Source: Chrysoperla carnea
Lineage: Eukaryota; Arthropoda; Insecta; Neuroptera; Chrysopidae
Assembly: GCF_905475395.1 (NCBI RefSeq)
Contig: NC_058338.1
Coordinates: forward strand, 90,877,435-90,941,434
DNA length: 64,000 nt
Reading direction: 5' to 3'
Notes under the pieces: model-generated
Seen by the model: only the letters and a program-made list of their open reading frames with translations
Database searches by the model: none
Told to the model about the DNA's origin: nothing
Shown: positions 11,219 through 22,620 of the stretch, piece by piece
Layout: every line of letters begins with the position of its first letter
Position numbering within the stretch: the first letter of the stretch is position 1
Made by a program: the position numbers and the translations under genes

Positions 11219-13950
11219 CTATAAATAAAATTAATAATGAAGTTGATCTGAAAACTAAGACTTTCATGAAGTCGTCGGTTGCATGATAACCGATATGATA
11301 GTTTATAAGTATTCTGATAGTTATTTATTTAAATTGAAACATATTTTGGTCTTTATCAAGGATTTAAGTCTTCATGAGTAGTCTTAAAATGAAGTTTTAA
11401 GTTTTTGAAAACGAATGACGTCGTGTACAAGTATCAAATAATGGATCTTTGTGGATAAAGGAAAATATACCAATTTATTGTTGCCAAAATGATCTATACA
11501 TGTATTTTTTTTCAAAAACAATAAATACAAAAAAGAAAATTAAATAATGCTATAAGTACAAAATTTATGAATTCAACAAACAATTTGCAGGGACCTTAAA
11601 ATTTTCTATTCTTGAATCCTTTGTTTATATAATGTTTAAAAATGATTGCAATACTTTACCATAATGTCAACAATGTCTCAGATGTGGTTAGTATTCTTTT
11701 AAGGACTCAAATCAGTTTAGAATGTACTTTAATAAATATTTTATAAATTACTAAATACAAAATATTATCTAAATTTAATTTTTATTAAAAATTAATTCAT
11801 AAATACTTGAAAACTTCAAATATACTTAAGAGGCTGTCAAAATCATAATATCATGGTCGTATTATAAATGGACTACTTAACCTAGTTTATTTTATGAAAC
11901 ATACGAACATTTGTTTAATTATCATAGGTCCATGGTCACAGTTCGAAAAATATAATTTTTCGACTATTTTTTTAGATGACACGCAATATAAATTCTATTA
12001 GGTTATATTTTCTATGAAATAAATGCCATTCTTGCTTAAGTAAGTGGATCACTTCAATTTCATTTTAATTACTTTAAATACTTAAACATATATAGTTGAG
12101 AAGTTTTTCATGATCCTGTAGGTACACTCTCTCTAAATTGAACTAGAGATTTGAAAATATTTATGTTGGTTGAGTTATTGTCGAAGAAGTGGTTTTGGAG
12201 ATATTGGAGATATCAACTTCTTAGCATCTTTAATATTGAAATATCATTAATTTCCGTGACTGCATACAAGTACAGCTCCTCTAAATTAAGCTAGAGCAGG
12301 GCTTCTTAAACTATGGGTCGCGACCCCATTTGGGGTCACGTAGCAAAATTCTGGGGTCGCGAGAGGTAAAAATACAATTTGACAGAAAATGTTTTTTAAC
12401 TTGTAAAATTATTGTTATAAAGATAAAATAACAATTATCGTAGATAAATATATCATAAAATCTTCTAGTTCGGAAAGATTGTTTGTACCTGCATTTCTAT
12501 TAAGAGTATTATAATAACTTGAATAACATTTACTATGAATTATGAAATGTTATTGGAATTAATAAAAAATATAAATTTATTTTTGTCAATCTCTAAAAGC
12601 CGAAATAATCCCGAGAAATAATTATCAACAAAATTTCTAGGTATTAATGCTGAAAAAACAGCTTTAACACATATTAAATCCCAATATCGTTCAGCGATAA
12701 AAAATGTTGAAGAGGTCTTACGTCCAGCAGTTTCAAACATTCCACCAAGATTTGATTTGTTATGCAATAAAAAACAGGCACATCCATCTCATTATATTTT
12801 TAACTTTTACTTTAATTAAATACTTTCCACGCAACTACTTGAATATATTCGAGAGAATTAAGACAGTCAGAATCCACTTTTATTTTTGAAACTATAATAA
12901 ATACAATTTTATAATTTTTTGTGCAATTTTTAATTTTAGATTTTTGTATGTTTCAAAACGAATTCTAAACTTATATATTTTCATATGTATATGTATATTG
13001 TTACCTAATAAATAAATCATCAAAAAATATTAATTTATTTTTCTTTTATATTTGTATGGGGTCGTCAAGAAACTCGCAATCATAAATGGGGTCGTGAATT
13101 ACAAAAGTTTAAGAAGCCCTGAGCTAGAGGACTAAAATCCGAATTAGGGTCGCTTTTCACCTATCTGTTTACCGAATGAAAGTTATTTTTTATGAAATAT
13201 AAAATTTTAACTAATATCCCTGCAAAGGGTTGCCTAAAGAAATGTAACTAAGGCTACTTTTAGTGGAAATATCAAGGGTAAGTTCGAAAGTAAAAGCCCT
13301 AAGCAATATGCAGCATATCTAAATAAAGAAAATTTTATTACAAAAACGGTAGTATATGATTATCCACGAAATATCGGTCAAAAAATAAAGTAGTCTTCTT
13401 TAGGCAATTCATTATAGGCGGCATGTTTGTTAATATTTTACATTTCATAAAAAATAACTTTTTTAAGGCCTTTTAATGGTATTGATTCCCGGGTCCCCTG
13501 TGCTCAAAAATGCTATATCAATAAAAAGTATCGAATGAGGGGAGAGTATATACAGAGTGGACCATTTTAATCTAGTTTGGCTAATAGCTCATTTTGTAGT
13601 TAACCAATCAAAAAATAACATTTGGATCCTAAAAGGATAGAGTAAGAATAACACTTTAAATTAGAAAGTTGAGGACACGCTCGGCTAGAAAAATAAAAAA
13701 ACAATTATTTTAGAACATTTTTATTTAGCATTATGTGTTTAATACATTCAAAAACTTATTTTGTACACACATCAACCCATATTAAACTTTCCGCCACCGT
13801 AGAAGCTTCTTTCCATTCCGTAGAATTACCCACAGGTCAGGTATGAATGTAAAAAAATATTATATCGCATTACGCATACTACACAATGAAATCATTCATT
13901 CATTGTTTTTGTCAAATGTTTTACGAATTAAATAAAATTATTAATTTATT
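11219..13950. other. Region between FBXO9 and the SDR gene
   Basis: Contains a hAT-type MITE (12297-13121) and a family-E repeat (13555-13640). I looked here on the minus strand for the missing 5' exon of FBXO9 and saw no convincing one. The rest is unremarkable AT-rich sequence. Confidence 0.5.
12297..13121. mobile_element. hAT-superfamily non-autonomous transposon, exact 8-bp target duplication
   Basis: Ends CAGGGCTTCTTAAACT (12297-12312) and AGTTTAAGAAGCCCTG (13106-13121) are perfect 16-bp terminal inverted repeats of hAT type (CAGGG). Subterminal GGGTCGCGACCCC and GGGGTCGTGA motifs continue the inversion. The flanks carry the identical 8-mer AGCTAGAG at 12289-12296 and 13122-13129, which is the hAT target-site length. 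The 825-bp interior has only a 75-codon frame (minus, 12767-12540) that I do not recognise as transposase. Confidence 0.9.
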
Positions 13951-16900
13951 TTATGATTTTAAGCCAACTAACTTTGAACTAATATCCCATAAGGATGTTT
14001 GTAATTGTGAATTGAAATTCACTTTTGATTTATATTTAGCACAATTTCTATAAAAATTACCAGATTCTCCTATTAATGTTGGCTCAGTTGCACACCAAAT
14101 AACTGTTTGGGCACCCTAAAATTAAAATATTAAATTAATTATCTATATATCTATATATATAAGGGTTTAATTCACTTCTATGTTCTATAAATTTTCAATA
14201 GATGGCGGAGTGAGTTAAACTATTTCCTTCAATCTTATTTTTAATTTATGTAATTATTTAATAGATGGCGTTAAGCTAGATAAATTCACGATAGATAGCG
14301 GTGGAGTTATTTTTATGTATAGTAATTAAATTATGCTTAATAATTGAGGTTCCTTGGACCTTCCTAGGTATCTCCACCAAATATTAGCCCTTTATATAAG
14401 GACGCGCGTGGAGGGCAGACGATCGGATTAGTAAAAAAAATATACAACATGATCAGGGCATCAAATTTGACACGGTCGAATTAATAGACATGTCGATTTT
14501 TTTTTCATTTAATATATATTTATCAGATATACGTGGGAGTATCACAGTTTATATATCTGACGCGCTCGAGTTATTCCATGGGCCTGTTTTTTACATTTTC
14601 TAAGGCCTATAAGCCCCACTGCTAAATTGGAAAACTTTATAGAAGTCTTTTTTTCTTGAAATCATCATATAGCACAACAGTGCGTTAGCGTAGATAAGTA
14701 AAATGGAAAATTGAAAGGGTAATGTATGATGATGTATGATGATGTATATGTGAAATGTCAATGTTTTTGTTGTGACTATATATACAGGACGTCAAATAGC
14801 CCTTTTTCACACCCTTATATCTCAGAAACTACTTGAGCTATAATGTTGCGCTTTTCAACTTAAGTAGATATATACCCTGGGACGCCGTAAATCAAAGCTC
14901 ACGTTCACGGCTCTCATCGTTTCCGAGCAATAACGCGTCAAAAAACGGCCACGCCCCGAAATTTTGTTGCTGACTGATATAAATTCACAGCAAAACTGAG
15001 AAATGGTATAAAGATGCGGTTTTCATTAAAATAAATTAGAGAAAAATCATACCCCAGAAAAAATACCAAATATCAAAATTTTTAACGGGAAATGGGAAAT
15101 TTCGCTAATTAAAGGTGAATTTTTTCCCTATTTAAAAATACATGGGAAAATATGAACCAATCAGAAGGCTAGTTTTTTTTCCTATACAATTTGTATGGTA
15201 AAACTTAAATACGCTTAAAAATTTGTTATTTATATAATTTTAATTAAATATTGATTAAATTTGAATAAATATTAAATAAATATTCAAAAATTAATTGTGT
15301 ATTTCAATATTTCCAACTTAAAATATTATAAAAATTAAATAAAATATATCTTATTACTAAGACCCTATGAAATTCAAAGTACCATGTAGAAAACATATTA
15401 AAATTATTATGTTACATTAATTAGGAAAATTTTAATTTGCTTTTATAGCGAAAACTGTAAGAGATAGAACAAAAGTTTAAATGCAAAAAATGTTCCTTGC
15501 ATAAAATTAAACAATTCTGTATGAAAAATTTTGTTGTAAAGGTAATTGTTTTCCCGTGAAAAGCAAATAAAGTAAAAAATTAAATTGCAATTTTCGGAAA
15601 AACGGTAAGAGATAGAACAAAAGTTTAAATAAAAAAAATGTTCCTTACATAAAAATAAACAACTTTTGTTTGAAACATTTTTTCGAAAAAACAATCATTT
15701 TCCCTCGAGAAAGTAAATAACCAGTCCTGTTTTTTTCGTTAATGCAAAATCCAACTATTTTTGTCCTTAAATTTAAAAAAAGTATAAATATAATTTCACA
15801 AGAAGTTTTAAGCCATTTTGCTTGTATGTCTTGTAGTGTTCACTACTAACGGTTGCTATGACAACGAATTTTATTTTCTTTAAAACAATGGTATTGTTAT
15901 GTTCAACAATAAATAATCTTGCAACCCAATTTTGAAGCCGACACCCTCAATCGATTACGTTGAAATTTTGTAAGCACGCTGACTTTGAATGACATTGAAT
16001 TTTTATGGTTGACTTGATCAAATTTTCTCTTCGCTTCCGCCATATTTTGTTAAATGGGGGGGGGGGATGTTATTACTCAATTTTAAAGCAGATATCTTCA
16101 ACCGATTGAGTTGAAATTTTGTATACACGTTTAGATTTGATAACAAAACATGGTAAGGTTAGTGGCGTTATTATTTTTCCATCACTTCCACTATAATTGA
16201 TTTATCTATAAATGATTCAGCTATACCGATTCTAAGGGACTTCTAAATTATAGAAAGATGCGATTTTGGACATTCGACAGAGACTTGCTTGAATTGAGGG
16301 TCAACCTATGCGCAGTACTATTACATGTAATCCTCGTGTGCGCACAAGCAATTTTTAAGGCCTACATGTGCGCAGTAACAAAATATAAATTTAGCGTATG
16401 CGCAGTTGCAAGATTCAGGATAAATGCATGCGCACAACTATAATTATTGATTAATCTGTGGGCACTTCCCGGATATAATACCCAAATATGCGCACTAACA
16501 AAATATAAAGTCCCTGTATGTGCAGTTGTAATATTCAGGATCAACCCATGCGCAGTATTATTACATGTAATCCAAATGTGCGCACATGCAATATATAAGG
16601 CCTACATATGCGCAGTAGCAAAATATTAACCAAGCTAATGCGCAGTTCTAAGATTCAGGTAAAATGCATGCGCAGAACTATCATTTGTGATTAATTTATG
16701 CGCATTTTCAATATTTAAGGACCAAATATGCCCATTTACAAAATATAGGGTTCCCGTTTGCGCAGTTGTAATATTTAGAATCAACCCATGCGCAGTACTA
16801 CATCATGTAATCCACATGCGTGTACTAGCAATATATAAGGCCTATATACGCGCAGTAACAAAATATAAATTCAGCGTATGCGTAGTTGTAAGATTCAGGA

Positions 16901-19900
16901 TAAATGCATACGCACAACTATAATTATTGATTAATCTGTGCGCACTTGCCGGATATAATACTCAAATATGCGCACTAACAAAATATAAAGTCCCTGTATG
17001 CGCAGTTGTAATATTCAGGATCAACCCATGCGCAGTACTATTACATGTAATCCACATGTGCGCACTAGCAATATATAAGGCCAACATATGCGCAGTAGCA
17101 AAATATCAATGAAGCTAATGCGCAGTTCTAAGATTCAGGTAAAATGCATGCGCAGAACTATAATTTGAGATTAATTTATGCGCATTTTCAATATTTAAGG
17201 ACCAAATATGCCCATTTACAAAATATAAGGTCCCTGTTTGCGCAGTTGTAATATTTAGAATCAACCCATGCGCAGTAATATTTCATGTAATCCAACTGCG
17301 TGCACTAGCAATGTATAAGGCCTACATACGCGCAGTAACAAAATATAAATTCAGCGTATGCGTAGTTGTAAGATTTAGGATAAATGCATGGGCCGAACTA
17401 TAATTTGTGATTAATCTGTACGTACTTCCAATATATAAGACCCAAATATGCACACTTACAAAATTTAAGGTCAATGTGTGCGCAGTTGTTGTATTTCAGA
17501 TTATCCCATGCGCAGAACAATTATATGGGATCAAAGTGTGCGCAATACCAATATATAAGACCCAAATATGCGCACTTACAAAATATAAGGCCCCTGTATG
17601 AGCCGTTGTAATATTCAGGATCAATCCATGTGCAGAACTATTTTATGAAATCAAGCTGTGCGTATTACCCATAAATAAGGCCTAAATATTTGCAGTTACA
17701 TAATATCTGTCTGTCCATATGCACATCTGTCTGCCAACACGATAACTCAAAAACGAAAAGAGATACTAAGATGAAATTTTTATAGCGTACTCAGGACGTA
17801 AAAAGTGAGGTCAAGTTCGTAAATGATCATTATACGTCAATTGATTTCTGGGTCTGTGGAACCCATCTTGTAAACCGTTAGAGATATAACAAAAATTTTA
17901 ATGTAAAAAATATTCCTTATAAAGAAATAACCAACTTTTGCATAAAACATTTTTTCGAAAACATGACTGTTTACCCATGCGGACGCAAATTAGGCGTAAA
18001 TTATATAGAATGCATTATATAATAATCAATATCAGTTATATGAAAAGGAAATTTTCATTATAATATTTATAAATAACACTATTTTGATGACATCTTGTTC
18101 GGCATATTTCTTGACGTACGAGGCTCAGTATTCAACAGTAATTCAATGTATGCATAATGGTGAGTTAAAATTGTTACAAACACTTTCAACTTAAATACTA
18201 TTGCCTGGCAAAAAGAAGTGATATCCCACCAAAAACATAAATGTGTAAAAAGGCGTAGATGAATTCCAATAAACTCAATTACGTCAGCCCAAAAAAGTTG
18301 TGAAATCCCGTAGAGAAAAAAATTATTCGAAAAAAAATTATAAAAATGGCATAAATTTATTGAGTAACTTTTCCGTAAAGAAACATTAAAGTATTACATT
18401 AGCAACTTTTCGGTGACTTCATACCTACACGCACCTGTATAGGAGAACAAAAGATAATCGTTAACCCCCTACTATCTCCCTCCTCCCCTCTAATGTTATG
18501 ACGTTATAATTTTTTCACAACTTTTATTAAACATCAAAATTTAAATTTAAACAATCAAAGTATTCTTTAGATTAAAGTCAAGCACCTACTTAACAAAGGC
18601 CTAATTTTTTTACTAAAGTACGAAAATTGTTGGTTTAAATTTCTTGTGTAAGTTTCTCCTTAGTACGTATTTATTTAATATTTTACTTCGCAAGTTTTCG
18701 GAATACAAAAAACGAATCTAAAAATAAAAAACTTGCGAAGTAAAATATTAAATAAATACGTACTAAGGAGAAACTTACACAAGAAATTTAAACCAACAAT
18801 TTTCGTACTTTAGTAAAAAAATTAGGCCTTTGTTAAGTAGGTGCTTGACTTTAATCTAAAGAATACTTTGATTGTTTAAATTTAAATTTTGATGTTTAAT
18901 AAAAGTTGTGAAAAAATTATAACGTCATAACATTAGAGGGGAGGAGGGAGATAGTAGGGGGTTAACGATTATCTTTTGTTCTCCTATACAGGTGCGTGTA
19001 GGTATGAAGTCACCGAAAAGTTGCTAATGTAATACTTTAATGTTTCTTTACGGAAAAGTTACTCAATAAATTTATGCCATTTTTATAATTTTTTTTCGAA
19101 TAATTTTTTTCTCTACGGGATTTCACAACTTTTTTGGGCTGACGTAATTGAGTTTATTGGAATTCATCTACGCCTTTTTACACATTTATGTTTTTGGTGG
19201 GATCTAAGCTACAAAATTCAATAGATCTCTACGACGTTCGAGTTACTACACATTTAGCAACGCGGGCTTCCCTGCTACTAATTGATTATATTAAAACTGA
19301 GCCACAGCAGCGCGTGGATGGGTCAGCTAGTTAATCTCTAAACTCTATAAAAAAAAACATCAAAATTGTTCATTTTATGGACTCGATTAATTTAAATTGG
19401 AGATAAACGCACAAAAATAAAAACAAAATTTTTAACTGAGAGTGTCTTTTGAAATTTTAAACGAGTTTTTCTCGAAACAGCGTTTTCAAAGTCATTGAGC
19501 AAGATTTCTTCGAAACGGTTCGACCGATCCGTTTCGTATTTTTACACAATCTTTTTAGGTATTTTTCCCAGGTATTAATTGAAGGAATATGATTTCTGAA
19601 AACTATTTCAATATTTTAGATAACTTTGAATTTGGAAATTTTTTGGAAGCCGTCATTTTGTCAGAAATCATAATTCCGTCGATTAATGCCTGTATTCAAC
19701 TATCGACTAAAGAAATTTTCTGAATTTTTTCATTTTGCATAACCCAAACCAGAGATATGGTGCTCACCGCCGGACACCTTTTTTTGGCGGATCTCCAGGA
19801 GATCGCTTACAGGAGCAATACCATATCAAATTTTTGATATCGAACGAGATATTAAAATTAAAGAAATGGCCTACATGAATACTATTTGATATTTATGTAA

Positions 19901-20952
19901 AATAAATGGTCTTCCCAAAAAAGCTAAAAAAAACGTGTTTTTTTGTTCTCGCAACTGGATATAACCTCTTAAAAGACTTTATCTTAAATATTTTTAATTA
20001 CCTGTTTCGCTGTGCGCATAAAAAGAAATGCTACTGGAGCAAACAAAATATAATGATACCATTTCACGACATCCCTAAATAAACCAGTATGAGTAAAACC
20101 TGGACAAACTGTATGAACATCAACTCCTGACCCTTTTAATCGTGTAGCTAATTCTCGACCAAAATATGCATTTTCTAATTTTGATTTTGAATAGCCAGGA
20201 TTCATTCGTGATTTCTTTAGATTTTTTTTCAATATCTCCAAATTCAGATCATCTAGATCAATTTTACCACTTTCATGTAGCAAAGATGAGACAATAACTA
20301 CACGACTTGGTGCTGCACGTTTTAAATTGTCTATAAGTAAATTTGTCAGCAAAAAATGTCCTAGATGATTAACACCAAAATGTATTTCAAATCCATCTTT
20401 TGTCACTTTATTTAATTCGAGAGGTAAATATACACCTGCGTTATTAATTAAAATATCAATTTTTGGGTATTTTTTATTAATTTCACTTGCAAAGTTTCGA
20501 ATATTGCTTAAATCTGATAAATCAACTTGCATTGCCACCTAAAAATTAAATATGAAAATAATTCGGGAACATCCTTGAATACCAAAGACTTAAATTGTGA
20601 AGGGGTTTGTACATCATCTACTGTTTATTAACTTGGGTATTAGTTTAAAATTAATTTTATCCAAAATATAAATTACCATTTCTTTACAATTACTGATCGA
20701 ATTTCTTATTTTAGCCATTGCTTCTTCGGCTCGATCAATGTTTCTACAAGCGAAAATAATATGAGCTTGCCTTCTAGCTAATTCTTTAGCTGTTTCGTAG
20801 CCTATACCAGAATTTGCTCCAGTAATAAGTACAATTTTTCCTTCTAGCGAAGCATTATTTTTACACCAACTCCATGTTCGTTCTCGATATTTTCTGACTA
20901 AAACAAATCCCAGAAGACATGGAAAAACAACGTATGCCACTGTTGAAAGCAT
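13951..20952 (-). CDS. Short-chain dehydrogenase, retinol dehydrogenase 11-14-like
   Basis: Exons are 20952-20677, 20538-20002 and 14115-13951, all phase 0 with GT-AG borders, giving 325 residues, the usual RDH11-14 size. An N-terminal hydrophobic anchor (about residues 1-20) precedes the cofactor loop TGANSGIG (about 44-51). Then follow NNAG, a conserved NHLGHFLL, the catalytic serine in VIVSSL, YSKSK (YxxxK), and CPGFTHTGL. The last exon, [20 protein letters not shown] and onward to VGLKS, is the typical C-terminal block of the family and lies 5.9 kb from exon 2. Known family chemistry: NADP(H)-dependent retinal/retinol or lipid-aldehyde reduction at the ER; the substrate here is inferred only. 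AATAAA follows the stop closely on the minus strand. Confidence 0.93.
16290..17700. repeat. 30-bp minisatellite with 480-bp higher-order period
   Basis: Monomers of 30 bp (for example 'atatataaggcctacatatg' + CGCAGTAGCA) run in register for about 1.4 kb. Each ends near TGCGCAGT or TGCGCACT. Every sixteenth monomer is closest in sequence: 16441 matches 16921, and 16681 matches 17161, a 480-bp higher-order unit present about 2.5 times before the array degrades at its right end. Because 30 is divisible by three, long frames stay open on both strands (10-residue repeats with 'CAV'), but nothing suggests translation. Confidence 0.93.
17697..18010 (+). repeat. Family-D dispersed repeat (partial)
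   Basis: Holds the block 'acacgataactcaaaaacgaaaa', 'gttagagata.aacaaaa.ttt' and the ACTGTTTACCCATG edge shared with the fuller copy at 54033-54547. Other partial copies lie at 25260-25407/25740-25985 (inverted), 34640-34830 and 46140-46370. Confidence 0.6.
18223..19203. repeat. 981-bp palindrome: two 476-bp arms, 29-bp spacer
   Basis: Arm 18223-18698 is the reverse complement of 18728-19203. Coordinate pairs sum to 37426 at every place I checked (outer ends, middle, inner ends), so there is no net indel, and I saw no mismatch. The spacer is 18699-18727. No target duplication is obvious outside (AGTGAT on the left, CTAAGC on the right). No coding content is recognised in the arms. It may be a foldback transposon, a recent inverted duplication, or an assembly artefact. 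Confidence 0.9.
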
Positions 20953-22620
20953 TTTTTTTAAATTATTATTTTTTTTTATTTAATATATTTTTTGATAATC
21001 ATCTTCTGAAGATGGGTTATTTGTATAACTGTAAAAGTAGGGTTGCCAGTACACACAATTACAACGATAACAGCACAGGTTGCCAGTTTGCCACTCATAA
21101 TATGATGGACTTTGAATATATGTTCCGTGTCGCTAGCACCTCATCTAAGCAATTTAGAAAGTAAGAATACTGAAAAAAGATAGTACTGGCACCTTATCAT
21201 CTTAAAGAAAAAAATTAATTATCATAAATAGAGTGCCGGCGCTCTTTTTTTAGAAAATTAACAGAGCGCTCATCTCAGCTAAAAACAGCTAATAAAATCT
21301 ACTAATGAGTCTTTACTTATTATTTAAAATCAGAAACGGTCAAATGAAAAATCAGAAATAACTTTAAACGTATTGGCTCACTTTAAACGTATGGCGTAAA
21401 TTGAAATTTAATACTATTTTCTAACAAATTTATAAGTATATTATGTGAGTTTACATTTTAAAAGTATTATTTATGCAATTTCTTTTCTAATCATAATCAA
21501 GTTGCATAGGTTGCATTAAAACATAGTATCATGAAGGTTCATAGTATTCATCATAGAATAATATAACAGATTCATTCCCGAAAAGAAGGAGTATAAAATT
21601 AATTATTAAATGGAATTAAAATAGACATAGTCCGTCAGTGCTGTAAGAGGATGTGGTAGTAAGTCTAATAAAAATTTAGATCTGATTTTTCATAGTTTCC
21701 ACAAGGCTGGCCAAGTTGAAAATATATTTGGAAATTTGAAAAATTAGATAAATTAAAAGCCTGGAAATGTGCTTTAATTAAACGATGTGTCTCCCAGAAT
21801 GAGAGTTTTCTCATTACACTTTAATGAAAAAGATTATATATTTCCAGGTTAGTAAATACACTATAACCACGAGCCCATATAATTAATAAGGACGTGAAAC
21901 TCGATGGAGAGGGTAGCAGGAAAAAAGGCACATATTTGGGCGAGATCTAGTCTTTGGTCGTTGCGTACTTGTATGGCACATCAGATCGTATTTTGTTTTC
22001 ATTTTTTGTCTTTTGTTTTCAATTAATTGAAAGTGATTAAGAACAATTTCAATTGTTTCTATTGTGTAAGCATCGCTTTCTCTCACGTTAGAGAAAGACA
22101 GCTTGATGCGCAGTACATAGTACGCAATGACCGATGACTAGACCGCGCCCAGATAGGCACCTTAAATTCAGCTACGAGCGCTTATAGTTCGACATAGGAG
22201 TTTCACGTCCTTGTTATATGGGGTCTAACAAACAAAAAAAAAAAAAAAGAAAAACAACAGAGCAGCAGATATCTAACAAATTACAAAAATTTGTTAATTA
22301 ATAAGAGAAACACAATTTGTAATTTTATGTTTGTAATAAAAATTCTTAAAATTTAATAATTATTGGACGTTTTTAACTAAAAAATTCTTTTCAGTTCAAC
22401 TGAAACTAGTACTTTATATTGATTTTCCTAATAAAAAGCAACAAGAAAATATATTTCGGCAAAGTAAACATGCTTTCTTGCCATAAAATTAAATTTTAAA
22501 TCTTTTTTATTCCCGCAAAAACGCTGTTAGCTATTTTGGTGACAGGTGACGTAATATTGGTAAAAACAACAGTCAATTAACATTAACAGCCATAAATATT
22601 TGGTGTTTTTTGGGAAAATA
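20953..22620. other. Intergenic region between divergent SDR and THAP genes
   Basis: Head-to-head genes, so both promoters should lie here, but I cannot identify core elements. The only defined feature is a family-B MITE at 21872-22224. A TT-AT-rich microsatellite-like run sits at about 22230. Confidence 0.5.
21872..22224. mobile_element. Foldback MITE, family B (copy 2)
   Basis: Best-preserved ends of the family: CCCATATAA..AAGGACGTGAAACTC at the left against GAGTTTCACGTCCTTGTTAT + ATGGGG at the right. Inner GCAGTACATAGTACGCAA and its partner 'ttgcgtacttgtatggcac' continue the inversion. Same family as 4505-4823. Confidence 0.75.

Larger units (their letters stand above)
14147..19330 (+). 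mobile_element. Possible Helitron occupying the last intron of the SDR gene
   Basis: The right end has Helitron features: a short hairpin (CCACAGCAGCGCGTGG) about ten bases before a terminal CTAG at 19327-19330, followed by T. The same type of end occurs at 33740. The left end TCTATATATCTATATATATA (about 14147) resembles insect Helitron 5' ends (TC followed by TA-rich sequence). No Rep/helicase frame is visible between them, so if real it is non-autonomous or a composite. The pairing of the two ends is inference; the interior also holds a minisatellite and a palindrome that could be separate insertions. Confidence 0.35.

Noticed and set aside
12540-12767. 75-codon minus-strand ORF as hAT transposase
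   Set aside because: No DDE, BED-finger or hAT dimerisation motif is visible. The 825-bp element is too short to be autonomous.
14380-14440. TATATAAGGACGCGCG as an LTR or gene promoter
   Set aside because: No matching second LTR, no polyprotein and no exon downstream; one TATA-like string is not enough.
16258-17601. Series of 60-78-codon ORFs with repeated cysteines, looking like a secreted repeat protein
   Set aside because: They are frames of the 30-bp minisatellite. Both strands are open because 30 is divisible by three, and there is no signal peptide or conserved start.
16290-17700. CRISPR-like array
   Set aside because: The units are contiguous diverged 30-mers without unique spacers, in a eukaryotic intron.
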